Positions 34,801 through 41,374 of a stretch of 64,000 nt of DNA are shown here, one piece after another. The notes beneath the pieces were generated by a model that searched no databases, was not told where the DNA came from, and was given only the letters and a program-made list of their open reading frames with translations. How positions within the stretch are numbered: the stretch's first letter is position 1; the number at the start of each line of letters is the position of its first letter. A program made the translations under genes and the position numbers. This DNA is from Paroedura picta (taxonomy: Eukaryota > Chordata > Lepidosauria > Squamata > Gekkonidae), in NCBI RefSeq assembly GCF_049243985.1, contig NC_135374.1:58153934-58217933 (forward strand). The letters run 5' to 3'.

Positions 34801-35334
34801 GCCAAATTAAAGATTGGCACATTTGCAGCCATGAATTAGCAGACTTGACCTCATCTGTTTATAACTGCTTTCTTTCCTCTTCCGTGAAATGCAGTCAAGA
34901 ACCAGACTAAATCTTTTAAATCTGCAACGATGCCAGAAAATTGATCTTTAGCGAGCTCTTATATTGAAATCTATATAATTATGTATTCTTGCATAGCAGA
35001 AGGCCATGTTTAACTGAATGTACTACACAGTCATGCCATGCCATTAAGAGACTCAAAAGTTTATTACAATTTTTTCTTCCCTATTTTGTTTATGTCTCTT
35101 CATGTATAGAAGACTGGAGGAAAAGATCCAAACAGTTCCTATTTGATAACTTCAGAAGAATCCACAGAAAAATGTGTCCTTGTGATTGAGAACAGCATCC
35201 CACCTGAAATTAACCAAATTAATTGTAAGAACCACGAACAATCAGAACAGAGTTGTCAAGACTCAGGAAACTATTCCAATGATGATGATATTTCTGGAAA
35301 TAAACCATTTGAAATTAAAGAAGCAGCAGTATGA
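9827..35334 (+). CDS. IFNAR1: Interferon alpha/beta receptor subunit 1
   Basis: Coding exons are 9827-9890, 18511-18634, 20220-20410, 21676-21830, 25228-25366, 25755-25872, 29541-29740, 30641-30795, 32537-32675, 33835-33983 and 35110-35334. They total 1659 nt, or 552 residues, against 557 in human. IFNAR1 is the low-affinity chain of the type I interferon receptor at the plasma membrane, pairing with IFNAR2 and using TYK2. Exon 1 encodes the signal peptide, exons 2-9 four fibronectin III subdomains (two exons each), exon 10 the membrane helix and exon 11 the tail. Recognition rests on TTYCLEVKA...SPVHCIKT (SD2), FTVQWIY...VPGCENI (SD3) and the tail TSEES.EKC and SQDSGNYSND-like motif CQDSGNYSNDDD. 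All borders are GT/AG and phases run 1,2,1,0,1,2,1,0,1,0. IFNGR2 follows 5.1 kb downstream in the same direction, as in other amniotes. The frame is intact. Distinguishing it from other class II receptors is secure because of the four domains and the tail. Confidence 0.96.
10055..10130 (-). mobile_element. L2 LINE 3'-end fragment
   Basis: A TTTATACCCCGCCCTTCCC sequence followed by GGCTCGGGACGGCTTATAAAA is the reverse complement of the L2 3' UTR end. It lies just inside intron 1 at the edge of the promoter region. Confidence 0.55.
10839..11020 (+). repeat. Foldback interspersed repeat, short form
   Basis: The arms 10839-10885 and 10923-10978 are inverted copies of each other, with core GGTCTTAAAGGTGCCACTGG. 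They are followed on one side by 'gctgcttcagaccaacctag'. The same layout occurs at 30822-31045, and a longer form at 18747-19462. The family is unnamed by me. Confidence 0.65.
11186..11395 (-). mobile_element. 5S rRNA-headed SINE
   Basis: On the minus strand the sequence contains a diverged 5S rRNA-like segment: an AGATCTTGAAAGCCAAGCTGG-like stretch followed by TGGATGGGAGACCTCCAGGG, which corresponds to the pol III internal promoter region of 5S rRNA. The SINE body follows. It is not a functional 5S gene, since the 5S part is incomplete and diverged. Confidence 0.7.
11402..11428. repeat. (TA)n microsatellite
   Basis: About twelve TA units in a row. Confidence 0.9.
12300..12640. repeat. Imperfect internal repeats, likely DNA transposon body
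   Basis: A unit containing GGCTTGCAGCCATTTGAACC followed by TAACAGTTGA recurs three times (about 12310, 12400 and 12463) with variation. The end 'gaactggttcacgcccatcc' near 12612-12635 resembles the termini of common squamate DNA transposons. No target duplication was identified. Confidence 0.4.
12863..12973 (+). mobile_element. SINE 3' fragment with target duplication
   Basis: This 5'-truncated SINE tail has GACTCGGTGCTTGCACAGG and a (CTTTAC)n-like end. It is flanked by TTATAATAGATA at 12849-12860 and 12974-12985. A third copy of ATAATAGATA lies past the adjacent BovB at 14594-14603. Confidence 0.75.
12986..14593 (+). mobile_element. RTE/BovB LINE, 5'-truncated, young
   Basis: This is a non-LTR retrotransposon whose protein performs target-primed reverse transcription. 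The visible part runs from upstream of the RT core to the 3' end. RT signatures are QAGFQRGRGTRDQI, CFIDYAKTFD, KGVRQGCILSPCLF and LRYADDTTLVAE, followed by the C-terminal KLKYFGHLMRR and GRQRMRWLDGVTEAVG. It ends with an (AAC)n tail. The 5' endonuclease part is absent. The frame carries a few lesions: a stop near 13212, the TGA at 14279-14281 that ends the main open frame, and frame shifts upstream. BovB is the family known for horizontal transfer between squamates and ruminants. Confidence 0.93.
15371..15639 (+). mobile_element. Helitron-like nonautonomous element
   Basis: It starts TCCTTATCCATGG after an A (15370). It ends with an imperfect hairpin (CCTGCTGC...GCAGCGGG, 15601-15627), eight bases CTTCTCAG, GTAG, and then a flanking T (15640). 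The start and the early GTGGG..GCGTGTCCGG segment match the element at 47106-47588. It is 269 bp long and non-coding. Confidence 0.55.
16958..17329. mobile_element. hAT-type MITE with 8-bp target duplication
   Basis: The termini are CAGTGGTCCCCAATC and GGTTGGGGACCACTG, flanked by TTGTGCAG on both sides (16950-16957 and 17330-17337). The body is GC-rich with a G-run at 17020-17029. There is no transposase frame. A relative lies at 31202-31515. Confidence 0.9.
18511..18634 (+). CDS. IFNAR1: IFNAR1 exon 2, SD1 first half
   Basis: The acceptor is TTCTATAG|GT. The exon encodes PPENVTVHIINTNITLTWDW, the A-C strands of the first fibronectin III subdomain, with N-glycosylation sequons NVT and NIT. 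It ends in phase 2 at AAGA|GTAAGC. Confidence 0.92.
18747..19462 (+). repeat. Foldback repeat, long form
   Basis: The left arm near 18752-18795 (CAGTGGCACCTTGAAGGCC) and the right arm near 19400-19450 (TAAGGTACCACTGGATGG) match the arms of the short forms at 10839 and 30822. About 600 bp of unrecognised sequence lies between them. Boundaries are approximate. Confidence 0.4.
20220..20410 (+). CDS. IFNAR1: IFNAR1 exon 3, SD1 second half
   Basis: The acceptor is GCATTTCAG|A and the donor TTTACAG|GTACGA, ending in phase 1. The exon encodes WTVIPECHNV and ECDLSLL (the domain disulfide cysteines) and the SSPWASVKF strand that closes SD1. Confidence 0.93.
20598..20675 (-). mobile_element. tRNA-like SINE relic
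   Basis: On the minus strand the sequence reads like a diverged tRNA head: GGCCATAGCTTAGTGTC with an A-box-like part and TTTCAATCCTCAGCATC at the B-box position. It cannot fold as a normal tRNA and is taken as a SINE remnant in intron 3. Confidence 0.5.
20676..21675. other. IFNAR1: IFNAR1 intron 3, rest
   Basis: No feature was recognised between the SINE relic and exon 4. Confidence 0.45.
21676..21830 (+). CDS. IFNAR1: IFNAR1 exon 4, SD2 first half
   Basis: The acceptor AACAG|CT is chosen over the AG five bases later because only it keeps frame, giving AQIGPPEVLLE. The exon encodes IGPPEVLLESVDGN and YTLAIWKNSS. It is 155 nt, the same length as exon 8, and ends in phase 0 at CTGAG|GTGCTA. 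Confidence 0.92.
22370..24330 (+). mobile_element. Retroelement-like fossil, possibly DIRS-type gag region
   Basis: This lies inside intron 4. A 240-residue open stretch at 23154-23876 is rich in E, P and S and ends with an FPDNFDDVLKAEW segment. I find this faintly like the gag-like region of DIRS-type (tyrosine-recombinase) retroelements. No reverse transcriptase or recombinase was seen. The copy looks old and broken, and both limits and family are uncertain. Confidence 0.3.
24354..25142 (+). repeat. Possible solo LTR
   Basis: The stretch starts with TG, has a C/T-rich middle (24700-25050), an AATAAA near 25131 and ends near ...GATTCA. This is the composition expected of a retroelement LTR. 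No clear short target duplication was found, so the call is weak. Relation to the adjacent retroelement-like fossil is unknown. Confidence 0.3.
25228..25366 (+). CDS. IFNAR1: IFNAR1 exon 5, SD2 second half
   Basis: It encodes LPDLQPDTTYCLEVKACLEY and SPVHCIKTAK, closely matching mammalian IFNAR1 SD2. It has two cysteines (CLEYC) that I do not recall in mammalian proteins. It is 139 nt, the same as exon 9, and ends in phase 1 at AAAG|GTATGA. Confidence 0.95.
25755..25872 (+). CDS. IFNAR1: IFNAR1 exon 6, SD3 first half
   Basis: The acceptor is TTTTCTAG|AT. The exon encodes APPTNLHVQALNMKCIINW and SFTVQWI, corresponding to PPENIEV...LKWDY and FQVQWL in mammals. It ends in phase 2 at ATCTA|GTAAGA. 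Confidence 0.93.
26385..26535 (-). mobile_element. 5S rRNA-headed SINE, diverged
   Basis: On the minus strand it shows the diverged 5S-like segment ACTTGGATGTGAGACCTTCC followed by AGGAATTCCAAGGT. It is a relative of the copies at 11186, 31610 and 34605. Confidence 0.6.
28940..29490 (-). mobile_element. LINE fragment, same unassigned family as at 1 and 47938
   Basis: The minus strand encodes FFRALFNAPKCTTNMALWQE and, in another frame, the C-terminal ESIAHILSHCDFY zinc-binding pattern. Stops and frame shifts are present. It ends only about 50 bp upstream of IFNAR1 exon 7. Confidence 0.6.
29541..29740 (+). CDS. IFNAR1: IFNAR1 exon 7, SD3 second half
   Basis: The acceptor is CTGATAG|TGG. The exon encodes WITVPGCENITRAHCDF and SFNGIFYLRVRAMKG, then RSPWSKELRF, matching the mammalian VPDCENVKTTQCVF...GIYLLRVQA...WSEEIKF. 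It ends in phase 1. Confidence 0.95.
30054..30142. mobile_element. Short hairpin MITE
   Basis: It forms a long hairpin: ACAGTGTAATCCCAAACAGAG at the left and CTCTGTTGAGAATTGTACTGT reversed at the right, with CCCTTCTAAACCCA pairing with TGGATTTAGAAGGG. It is non-coding. Flanking TA is compatible with a mariner-type origin but is not decisive. Confidence 0.65.
30345..30534. mobile_element. MITE with 8-bp target duplication
   Basis: The ends are CTAGGGTTGCCAA and TTGGTAACCCT, flanked by ATAAATAA at 30337-30344 and 30535-30542. Internal CTCCAGGGGAACTGATC-like sequence also occurs at 45205-45385, so a related copy lies there. Confidence 0.75.
30641..30795 (+). CDS. IFNAR1: IFNAR1 exon 8, SD4 first half
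   Basis: The exon encodes IGPPSVKLNASENSIHIFI and YRIEYWKNSSHVK. It is 155 nt with the same phases as exon 4, which fits the internal duplication of the D1-D2 unit. The donor is TCAAG|GTAATG, phase 0. Confidence 0.93.
30822..31045 (+). repeat. Foldback repeat with 58-bp near-perfect arms
   Basis: The left arm 30822-30879 and the right arm 30934-30991 are inverted copies with only two mismatches in 58 positions. A one-sided extension (GCTGCTTCAGACCAACATGG) follows. It starts 26 bp after the exon 8 donor. Confidence 0.85.
31202..31515. mobile_element. hAT-type MITE
   Basis: It starts CAGTGGTCCCCAACC and ends with a diverged GGTTGGGGATCGCTA. The flanks CCCTTAGG (31194-31201) and CCTTTAGG (31516-31523) differ at one base, an aged 8-bp target duplication. 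It is a relative of the element at 16958. Confidence 0.8.
31610..31765 (+). mobile_element. 5S rRNA-headed SINE
   Basis: It contains TGATCTCAACAGATCTCAGA and TTTGGATGGGAGACCACCAA, clear 5S rRNA internal-promoter similarity, then the SINE body 'gtggcaagccccctctgaat'. Confidence 0.75.
31793..31842. repeat. (CA)n microsatellite
   Basis: About 23 CA units, directly following the 5S SINE. Confidence 0.9.
32537..32675 (+). CDS. IFNAR1: IFNAR1 exon 9, SD4 second half
   Basis: The exon encodes FLIPNLSPSTVYCLDVQAW and SNVTCIETPG. Two overlapping donors are possible: after 32672 (CCTG|GTGGTA) or after 32675 (GGTG|GTATGA). Both give phase 1. The second is preferred because it is closer to consensus and gives 139 nt, equal to exon 5. 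Confidence 0.92.
32676..33834. other. IFNAR1: IFNAR1 intron 9
   Basis: There is an A/T-rich stretch at 33165-33215 and a GC-rich, C-run-bearing stretch at 33300-33740 that stands out from its surroundings and may be an unrecognised insertion. No domain or repeat ends were identified. Confidence 0.4.
33835..33983 (+). CDS. IFNAR1: IFNAR1 exon 10, membrane helix
   Basis: The exon encodes a hydrophobic helix (FLTIAIIFVGTAAFVVAMLY) followed by WRKIEYAFFPSCKLPS. The tyrosine of EYAFFPS corresponds to the YVFFPS endocytic tyrosine of mammalian IFNAR1. It ends in phase 0 at GAG|GTATAA. Confidence 0.93.
34605..34800 (+). mobile_element. 5S rRNA-headed SINE
   Basis: The head has CACAAGCTAAGCAGGCTTCG and CAGTATTTGAATAGAAATCC, diverged 5S rRNA, followed by 'gcagccaatagcaaaccatc' and an AGGATGGGCATGAACTGGC tail. 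It lies in intron 10. Confidence 0.7.
35110..35334 (+). CDS. IFNAR1: IFNAR1 exon 11, cytoplasmic tail
   Basis: The exon encodes LITSEESTEKCVLVIENS (mammalian LLSTSEEQIEKCFIIENI) and CQDSGNYSNDDD, which keeps the DSGxxS phosphodegron recognised by beta-TrCP for receptor turnover. The stop TGA is at 35332-35334. Confidence 0.95.
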   Translation, partial: KTGGKDPNSSYLITSEESTEKCVLVIENSIPPEINQINCKNHEQSEQSCQDSGNYSNDDDISGNKPFEIKEAAV

Positions 35335-36726
35335 CTTAGATGATTGATAGGAGTTCCAAGATGAAAAGGGCAGTATAACTTGCACCTTATTAAATTACTT
35401 ATAATCAGTTTTATTATAGCTCTTCTCTTTTGTTGAAGAGACTTCGTGCCAGTAAGAAAACTGGCAACTGGCTCCGGTGCTAAATAATTTGTTATGTACT
35501 GTGTCAGACAAAGCAGCCATCATTCTTCTGCTCAAGGGTTAATGTGTGTGGTAACTAACATCTTGCAGGTGTTCCTAACTGCAGCCCTGCAGGCAGCAGG
35601 CCTCTTCAAGGCCAAAGTATGGAATGGGCTAATTGGCTCTTTTTTTTTTAAACTTGAGAGCCACATAAAGAGAGGGAGAGAATCAGTAGTAGTTAGGTAA
35701 TCGGCCAGAACATTCTAGCCAAGATGCATTCTGACTGGTTCATGTCTACTGCCTGATCCAGGTAGATCAAAAACTATAATTGGCCTAAGAGTTTGAAAAA
35801 AGGAGAGACTAGCATGGGTTTGGTGAGCTAAAGCCTCAACTATGATCTGCTTATTTGCAAATGGAGAGCACTGTCAAGAATGCTTGAGCTAAAGCATAAG
35901 ATTTCTTGACTGTTAAGATTTTGCCATCTAATACAACTCTGTATTGTGTTAGATAGTTAAGCTAGTATTTATTTACATGTTTGTATGATTTTAGAAGTGT
36001 GTGTTGCCAGCTGACAAATTTATATTCTGTAAATTAATCCAATGAACTTTGAATTTTCCCTGTAAAGGTATTTTGAGAATTTTGTTTAAAATGTTTAACT
36101 GCTGGAAGACAATCACAGTAAATTCCTATGCGAAAAAATGATGAAGTAGCATCTTTAAAAACTGTTGTTTAAAATACCACGTATGAGGCACTGAAATATG
36201 TGCAATCCTGAGCAGAGTTGAGGTCAGTGGACTTAGAAGGGTATAACTTGCTCAGAAAAGCACTGTCAATCTCGTAATGACCACATCCTTTAATGCTAAC
36301 GCATACAGGTATTTCTTTCTGGTTTGGGTTTGTTAAAAAAAATTAATTGCATTTGTTTTCAAACAATCAGCACACATTTAGCATTCATTATCTTGCCACT
36401 CACTTTGTTATAGAACAGTAGGAAATTAACCATTAATCAAATATGAAGCCTGTAATAGTGAAACTCACATGGTATTTGAATGTCATCTATTTGTCACTGC
36501 TAGTCCGAACAGCAGCAAACAAATTATACTAGATCTCTACATTACATGCAGTAGTGGATATTTAGATATGAATTTGCATTTTGTGAATAGTGCATGGAGT
36601 TTGAATGTGGGACACCCAATTCAACCCTTGCAGGCCAGTGGTTGTCAAAATCTTTCTGAGCAGTATATAATTGTTCTGAGGAATATAATTAGATGAAGAT
36701 GTACTATTATAAATTACCTGAGCCAA
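35335..36726 (+). other. IFNAR1: IFNAR1 3' UTR and flank
   Basis: The 3' UTR must start here, but no canonical AATAAA precedes the L2 at 36727. An ATTAAA lies near 35390. A short piece related to the hairpin MITE at 30054 lies near 36205-36250. The polyadenylation site cannot be placed. Confidence 0.5.
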
Positions 36727-37217
36727 CCTGAGCTAGCATAGGTAAGGAATCTGTCCCTCAGAGAACGCTACGGTCAGCCATGGCTAACTGACTGGTAGTC
36801 CCCAGCCCTAGAGAAACACAACTGGCCTCAACCAAGGCCAGGGTATTTTCAGCCCTGGCCTCTGCCTGGTGGAATGAGCTCCCAGAGAACATCAGGGCCC
36901 TGACAGAGCTAGCACAGTTCCACATGGCATGTAAGCTGGAGTTCTTCCACCAGGCATATGATTGAGGACAGCACACCCAGAAAAACTAGAATATTATGGG
37001 CCTCCCCTACCAATTTGGGGTTCTCCTCCTATATCCTTCCTCTCATAGAGGATCATCAGATGAATCAACTGATTGCATCATGTTGTTAGTTTTTTAGTAG
37101 TTTTTAACCGTGTGGCCGTGTTTTATTGTTTTATGTTTATTATTCTGTACGCAGCCCTGAGATCTGGTTCAAGAGGGGCAGTTTATAAATGTAAATATTA
37201 AATAAATAAATAAATAC
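36727..37217 (+). mobile_element. L2 LINE 3' fragment
   Basis: The L2 C-terminal coding piece (GARTK-F..WNELP type, 'tggaatgagctcccagagaa') is followed by the L2 3' UTR and an (AATA)n tail at 37197-37217. Confidence 0.75.
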
Positions 37218-37779
37218 CCAGCTGTAATTTGTTTTTTGTATATAGCACTTGTATTCTGTTACAACAGACTCCAGCACAGAAATACAGACTTAACAAAGGG
37301 CTAAGCTCTGAAAGCAGGAACTGCTCTTCCCTGTGCTAGCTTTGCAAAGATGGTTGATGAATTGACTAATAGGGATTAGGGAGTGGAATTTTCTGGGAGA
37401 GAGCCCCATTTAATATATCTGCTTAGGATGGCCCTGTTAATTGGTTTGATGCTAATGGTTACATATATTAATTCTCTGTTACGTGGATGACGGAAGGTAA
37501 ACGTATCTAATCGGAGCATCACAATATCCTTTCTTTCCTCTTCCAATATTCCTAAAACGTTTGAATGTTCAATGAGCTACTCAGAAAGCTATATTAACGA
37601 GCGTGCTGGCCATTGTTTCCTAACTAGGGAGTGCTGTTGTGGAAGAGGAGAAATGACAACATAATAAAAACCAATCTAAAAGGCAGTAGACTGCTCTAAA
37701 GAGTGATACCAACTTGAAGAGTTTCTGCTCTGCTGCAAGGAGGAGCAGGAAGTGTAGAGTACAGTGGCACAAGAAAAAG
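37218..37779. other. Intergenic, nothing recognised
   Basis: No gene or repeat was recognised between the two LINEs. Confidence 0.4.
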
Positions 37780-38995
37780 CTTAGAGCAGTGATTTTCAAG
37801 GTGGGGGTTGCTGTGGACATAGTTTATCTAGATTTCAGTATTGCTTTTGATAAGGTTCCACATGATATTATTGTTGATAAGTTGGTAAAATGCAATGTGG
37901 ATCCTAATTCTGTCAGCTGGGTCGATAACTGGTTGACAGATCGTACCCAAAGGGTACTTGTTAATGGTTCAGCATCCTCGTAGAGAAGAGAGACAAGTGA
38001 AGTGCCCCAGGGATCTCCCTGGGGCCTGTGTTGTTCAACATATTTATAAATGATTTGGACTTGGGTGAGGGATTAGAGAGGGTATTTATTAAATTTGCAG
38101 ATGGTATTAAATTGGGAGGGGTAGCAAACACAACAGAAGACAGAATCAAAATACAGGATCTTGATAGGCTCGAGAACTGGGCTAAACTGAAAAAAATCAA
38201 ATTCAATAGGGACAAATGTAAAGTTCTGCTTTTAGGCAGAAACCATATGCACCAATATAGGATTGGGGAGACTTGTCTTGGCAGTCGTATGTGCAAAAAG
38301 GATCTAGGAGTTTAAGTCGACCATACATTGAACATGAGTTAGCAGTGTGACTCGGTGTCTAAAAAGGCAAATGAGATTTTGGGCTGTATCAAACGGAGTA
38401 GCGTGTCCAGATCATGGGAGGTGATGGTGCCACTTTACTGTGCTCTGGTTCAGCCTTACTTGGAGGACTGTGTTCAGTTTTGGACACCACAGTTGAAAAG
38501 GGATGTAGACAAACTGGAGCATGTCCTGAGGAGGGCAATGAAGTTGGTGAGGGGTTTGGAGACCAAGACATATGAGGAAAGTTTTGGGGAGCTTGGTAGC
38601 CTGGAGAGGAGATGACTGAGAGGGGATCTGATAATCATCTTCAAGTATTTAAAAGGCTACCATATAGAAGATAGAGCAGAGTTGTTCTCTCTTGCCCCGG
38701 TGTGATGGACCAGAACCAATGTGAAGAAATTAATTCAGTTTGAACATTCAAAAGAACTTACAGTTAGAGCGGTTTCTCAGTGGAACAGGCTTCCTCGGGA
38801 GGTGGTGGGTTCTCCATCTTTGGAAATGTTTGAACAGAGGCTGGATAGCCATCTGATGGAGAGGCTGATTCTGTGAAGGTTAAGGGGGTGGCAGGTTACA
38901 GCGGATGAGCAATATGGTTGTGAGTGTCCTGCGTAGTGCAAGGGGTTGGATTAGATGACCCAAGAGGTCCCTTCCAACTCTATTATTCTATGGTT
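37780..38995 (+). mobile_element. CR1 LINE, 5'-truncated
   Basis: It encodes the CR1 reverse transcriptase from YLDFSIAFDKVPHDI through LFNIFINDLDLG, KFADGIKLGG (the FADD motif here reads FADG) and [12 protein letters not shown], then [19 protein letters not shown], to the C-terminal SLERR region. It ends with the CR1 'ggattagatgaccc' stretch and ATTCTATG. Stops at 37981 and 38313 and one frame shift between 37983 and 38028 break it. Confidence 0.88.
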
Positions 38996-39104
38996 AAAAC
39001 CATTAACATAATTACCAACATACTCTAGTGACAAGAGAATAAAAACATCCCCCCTCTGTCCAATGCCTCAGTGCTCGGTGCTGCTTGATCTTGATATTTT
39101 CTTA

Positions 39105-39610
39105 AAGTTGTGGAAGGGCCCGATTGATCTCCCACTCCCTGGCCTCATTCGAGGACGTTGCAGAAGAGCTCCATTTTACAAGCCTTGCGGAACCATGAAA
39201 GCTCCTACAGGGCCCTCAGATCTTCCAGAAGCTCATTCCACCAGGTCAGGCAAATCTCGCATGGACCAGGAATCACCAACAGGTTAGCACAAGGCCCTGC
39301 GGGAAGCATAAGCCAAAAGGCGGTTCCTCAGATATGTGGGGCTCAGATCACAAAGAGCCTTGAAAGTTAAGCCCAGAACCTTGATCTGGGTTGCATCTGG
39401 CAACCAATGCAGCTGCCTCAGCACTGGCTGGATGCGAGCCACCCAAGGTGTTCCAGTGAGGACCCTAGCAGCTGTACTTTGCACCATCAGCAATTTCCAG
39501 GTCAAGGACAAGGGAAAGCCCACGTACAGAAAGTTACAGAAATCAATCCTATGCATGCAAAATCTTATTATCATAACTTTGTGATTAAGAGCCTGAGGCT
39601 GTGATCTTAA
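39105..39610 (-). mobile_element. L2 LINE fragment
   Basis: The minus strand encodes LDFCNFLYVGFPLSLTWKLL and QPVLRQLHWLPDATQIKVLG, then TFKALCDLSPTYLRNRLL, the L2 C-terminal region. The 3' UTR is not preserved. Confidence 0.8.
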
Positions 39611-40079
39611 AACTGGTGTTATCCAGAAGTAAATAATACCAGATTCAAAGGAACTGACTCTCCATTTTAAATTTAGTATATTCATATTCTATACTCAGAT
39701 AACTAATTTATTACTAAACATAATATGCTATTCTATAAACTGGTATAACTCATCCCCACATTTTGATACTCTGTCCCATAGCAATATATCTTATTCTGAA
39801 AATGGCTGTATCCGTAAATATCAAAATCCAGAGACTGGGCCATGGACAGACAAGACAGGGCTTAATACAAATTGGAAAAATGCCCCAGGTTTTTAAAAAA
39901 CAACCACAAAATAATAGCAGTGTTTCAGGAAATAAGAGCTCCGTTTCACAGGCCCTGCAGAATTGTGCTAACTCCTCCTCCCCACCCCCGAATTTTGGCT
40001 TCCATCCCAGGAAGCAGGCCTGCAAATAAATAGAGGACATCAAAGCCTTTTGAGGGCTCAAATAAGACTTCCAAATCAG
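39611..40079. other. Intergenic, nothing recognised
   Basis: No gene or repeat was recognised up to the IFNGR2 CpG island. Confidence 0.4.
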
Positions 40080-40348
40080 ATCAATCGCATGCTGGAGTCC
40101 TGACACTGAGACCAAGGGCCCCAAAAGAAGAAGTGAGCGGCGGCGGCGGCGGCGGCTGCAGACGTTCAATGAAGGCCATTTTCTGGCGCTTCCGTCTGCT
40201 TTCCCCCGCCGTGAATCCGCAGCCGCGAGGGGAGAGCCCAGCCTTTCGACAGCCGCCGGCCTCCTCCGCCCCGCCCCGCCCCGCCCCGCCCCGCCCCGCC
40301 GAGCGAGTCCGGGAAGAGGGCGTGCGCGGCCGCCGGGCCTCGGTGCTG

Positions 40349-40411
40349 ATGGGGCCGGACGACGCCCGAGCGCCTATGGCGGAAGGGAAGCGGCCCCCCG
40401 AAGGCGCTTGA
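40349..40411 (+). other. Possible uORF of IFNGR2
   Basis: This is a 20-codon open frame (MGPDDARAPMAEGKRPPEGA, then TGA at 40409-40411). It ends 27 bases before the IFNGR2 ATG and has a second in-frame ATG at 40376. If transcription starts near the GC-boxes, it would lie in the 5' leader. Its use is inferred, not shown. Confidence 0.4.
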
Positions 40412-40438
40412 GAGGGCGAGGGAGGAATTCCGGCGGCC

Positions 40439-40505
40439 ATGCTGCCCCTCGGCCTCCCGCTGCTCTTCTTCCTGGCGAAGCCGCTTCTGGAGGCAGCCGC
40501 AGCAA
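40439..40505 (+). CDS. IFNGR2: IFNGR2 exon 1, signal peptide
   Basis: The ATG at 40439 in GCGGCCATGC context opens MLPLGLPLLFFLAKPLL, a classic leader. The donor is GCAGCAA|GTACGG, phase 1. Confidence 0.85.
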
Positions 40506-41338
40506 GTACGGGCGGGGGCGCCGGAGGGGCGAGCCGGAAGCGCGAGGAAGGCGGGGCGAGGGGCGACGGGGGGCACAGGCTGGATTTCGGCTGCTCCCTT
40601 GAGGCGCCGTCTTTTCCCACGGAGGAGCTGTAGGCAGAAGGGCCGGCAGGTCGGCATTTCTCCTTCGTGGCTATTGAACTGGCTGGTCATGGCACAGGAG
40701 TAAAAAAGTTGTAAAGCTGGAGGGGACTGCACGCTAGGCATGTTCAGCCATCTGATGGCTGAACATAGCAATATTTTTACCGATCCAAAGAGTAATCCAT
40801 ACCACTGAAAGCAGGGTCTGGGACTCTGCCCTGATGAGCTCCAGTTCGAATCAAGTCTGGGGATCAGAATCCCAACCAATGCCCAGAAGCACGCATTCAG
40901 TTAAGGCACACCTCCCCAACCCTGGCTAGGGGTGTGCATGAACTTGGGGTTGTGTAATGCCTCAGTGCTGAGGTTCAGGCCCCCTAACCTAAGATGTTCG
41001 GGAGGAGTGAGGACCAAAGCAGAGTCAGGAAATCTTCAGTGCAGAAAGTGCCAGACTTAATCCCTCCAGTTAAAGTTTCTAGACTAGAGAAACAAACTGG
41101 GGGGAGGGGCTTTCCTTGCCAGAGACCTCGGAGAACACAGTAAGCCGCAGTAGATAGACCAATAGGTATGTAGTCATGAATGCTATTTTAACGTTGAGGC
41201 AAGGATAGAACACTGATTTGACCTTGGATCAGATGTTTGCTGCCCTTCTGCCAAGTATGGAGAGATACATACATACATACATACATACATACATACATAC
41301 ATACATACATACATACATACATACATACATACATACAT

Positions 41339-41374
<36 letters not shown>

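Larger units (their letters stand above)
40080..40640 (+). promoter_or_regulatory. IFNGR2: IFNGR2 CpG island promoter
   Basis: This is a dense CpG island around the first exon. It has a (CGG)n run at 40138-40156 and five tandem CCCCGCC GC-boxes at 40268-40300, typical SP1-type sites. No TATA box is visible. Upstream ATGs lie at 40349 and 40376 (see the separate entry). Confidence 0.75.

Noticed and set aside
40081-40879. Minus-strand open frames of 179 and 237 codons across the IFNGR2 CpG island
   Set aside because: GC-rich sequence lacks stop codons by chance. The residue make-up (A, G, P, R, S) is low complexity and no splice pattern or homology is visible.
41266-41372. CRISPR-like array of short direct repeats
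   Set aside because: The units are four bases long with no spacers. This is a microsatellite in an animal genome.
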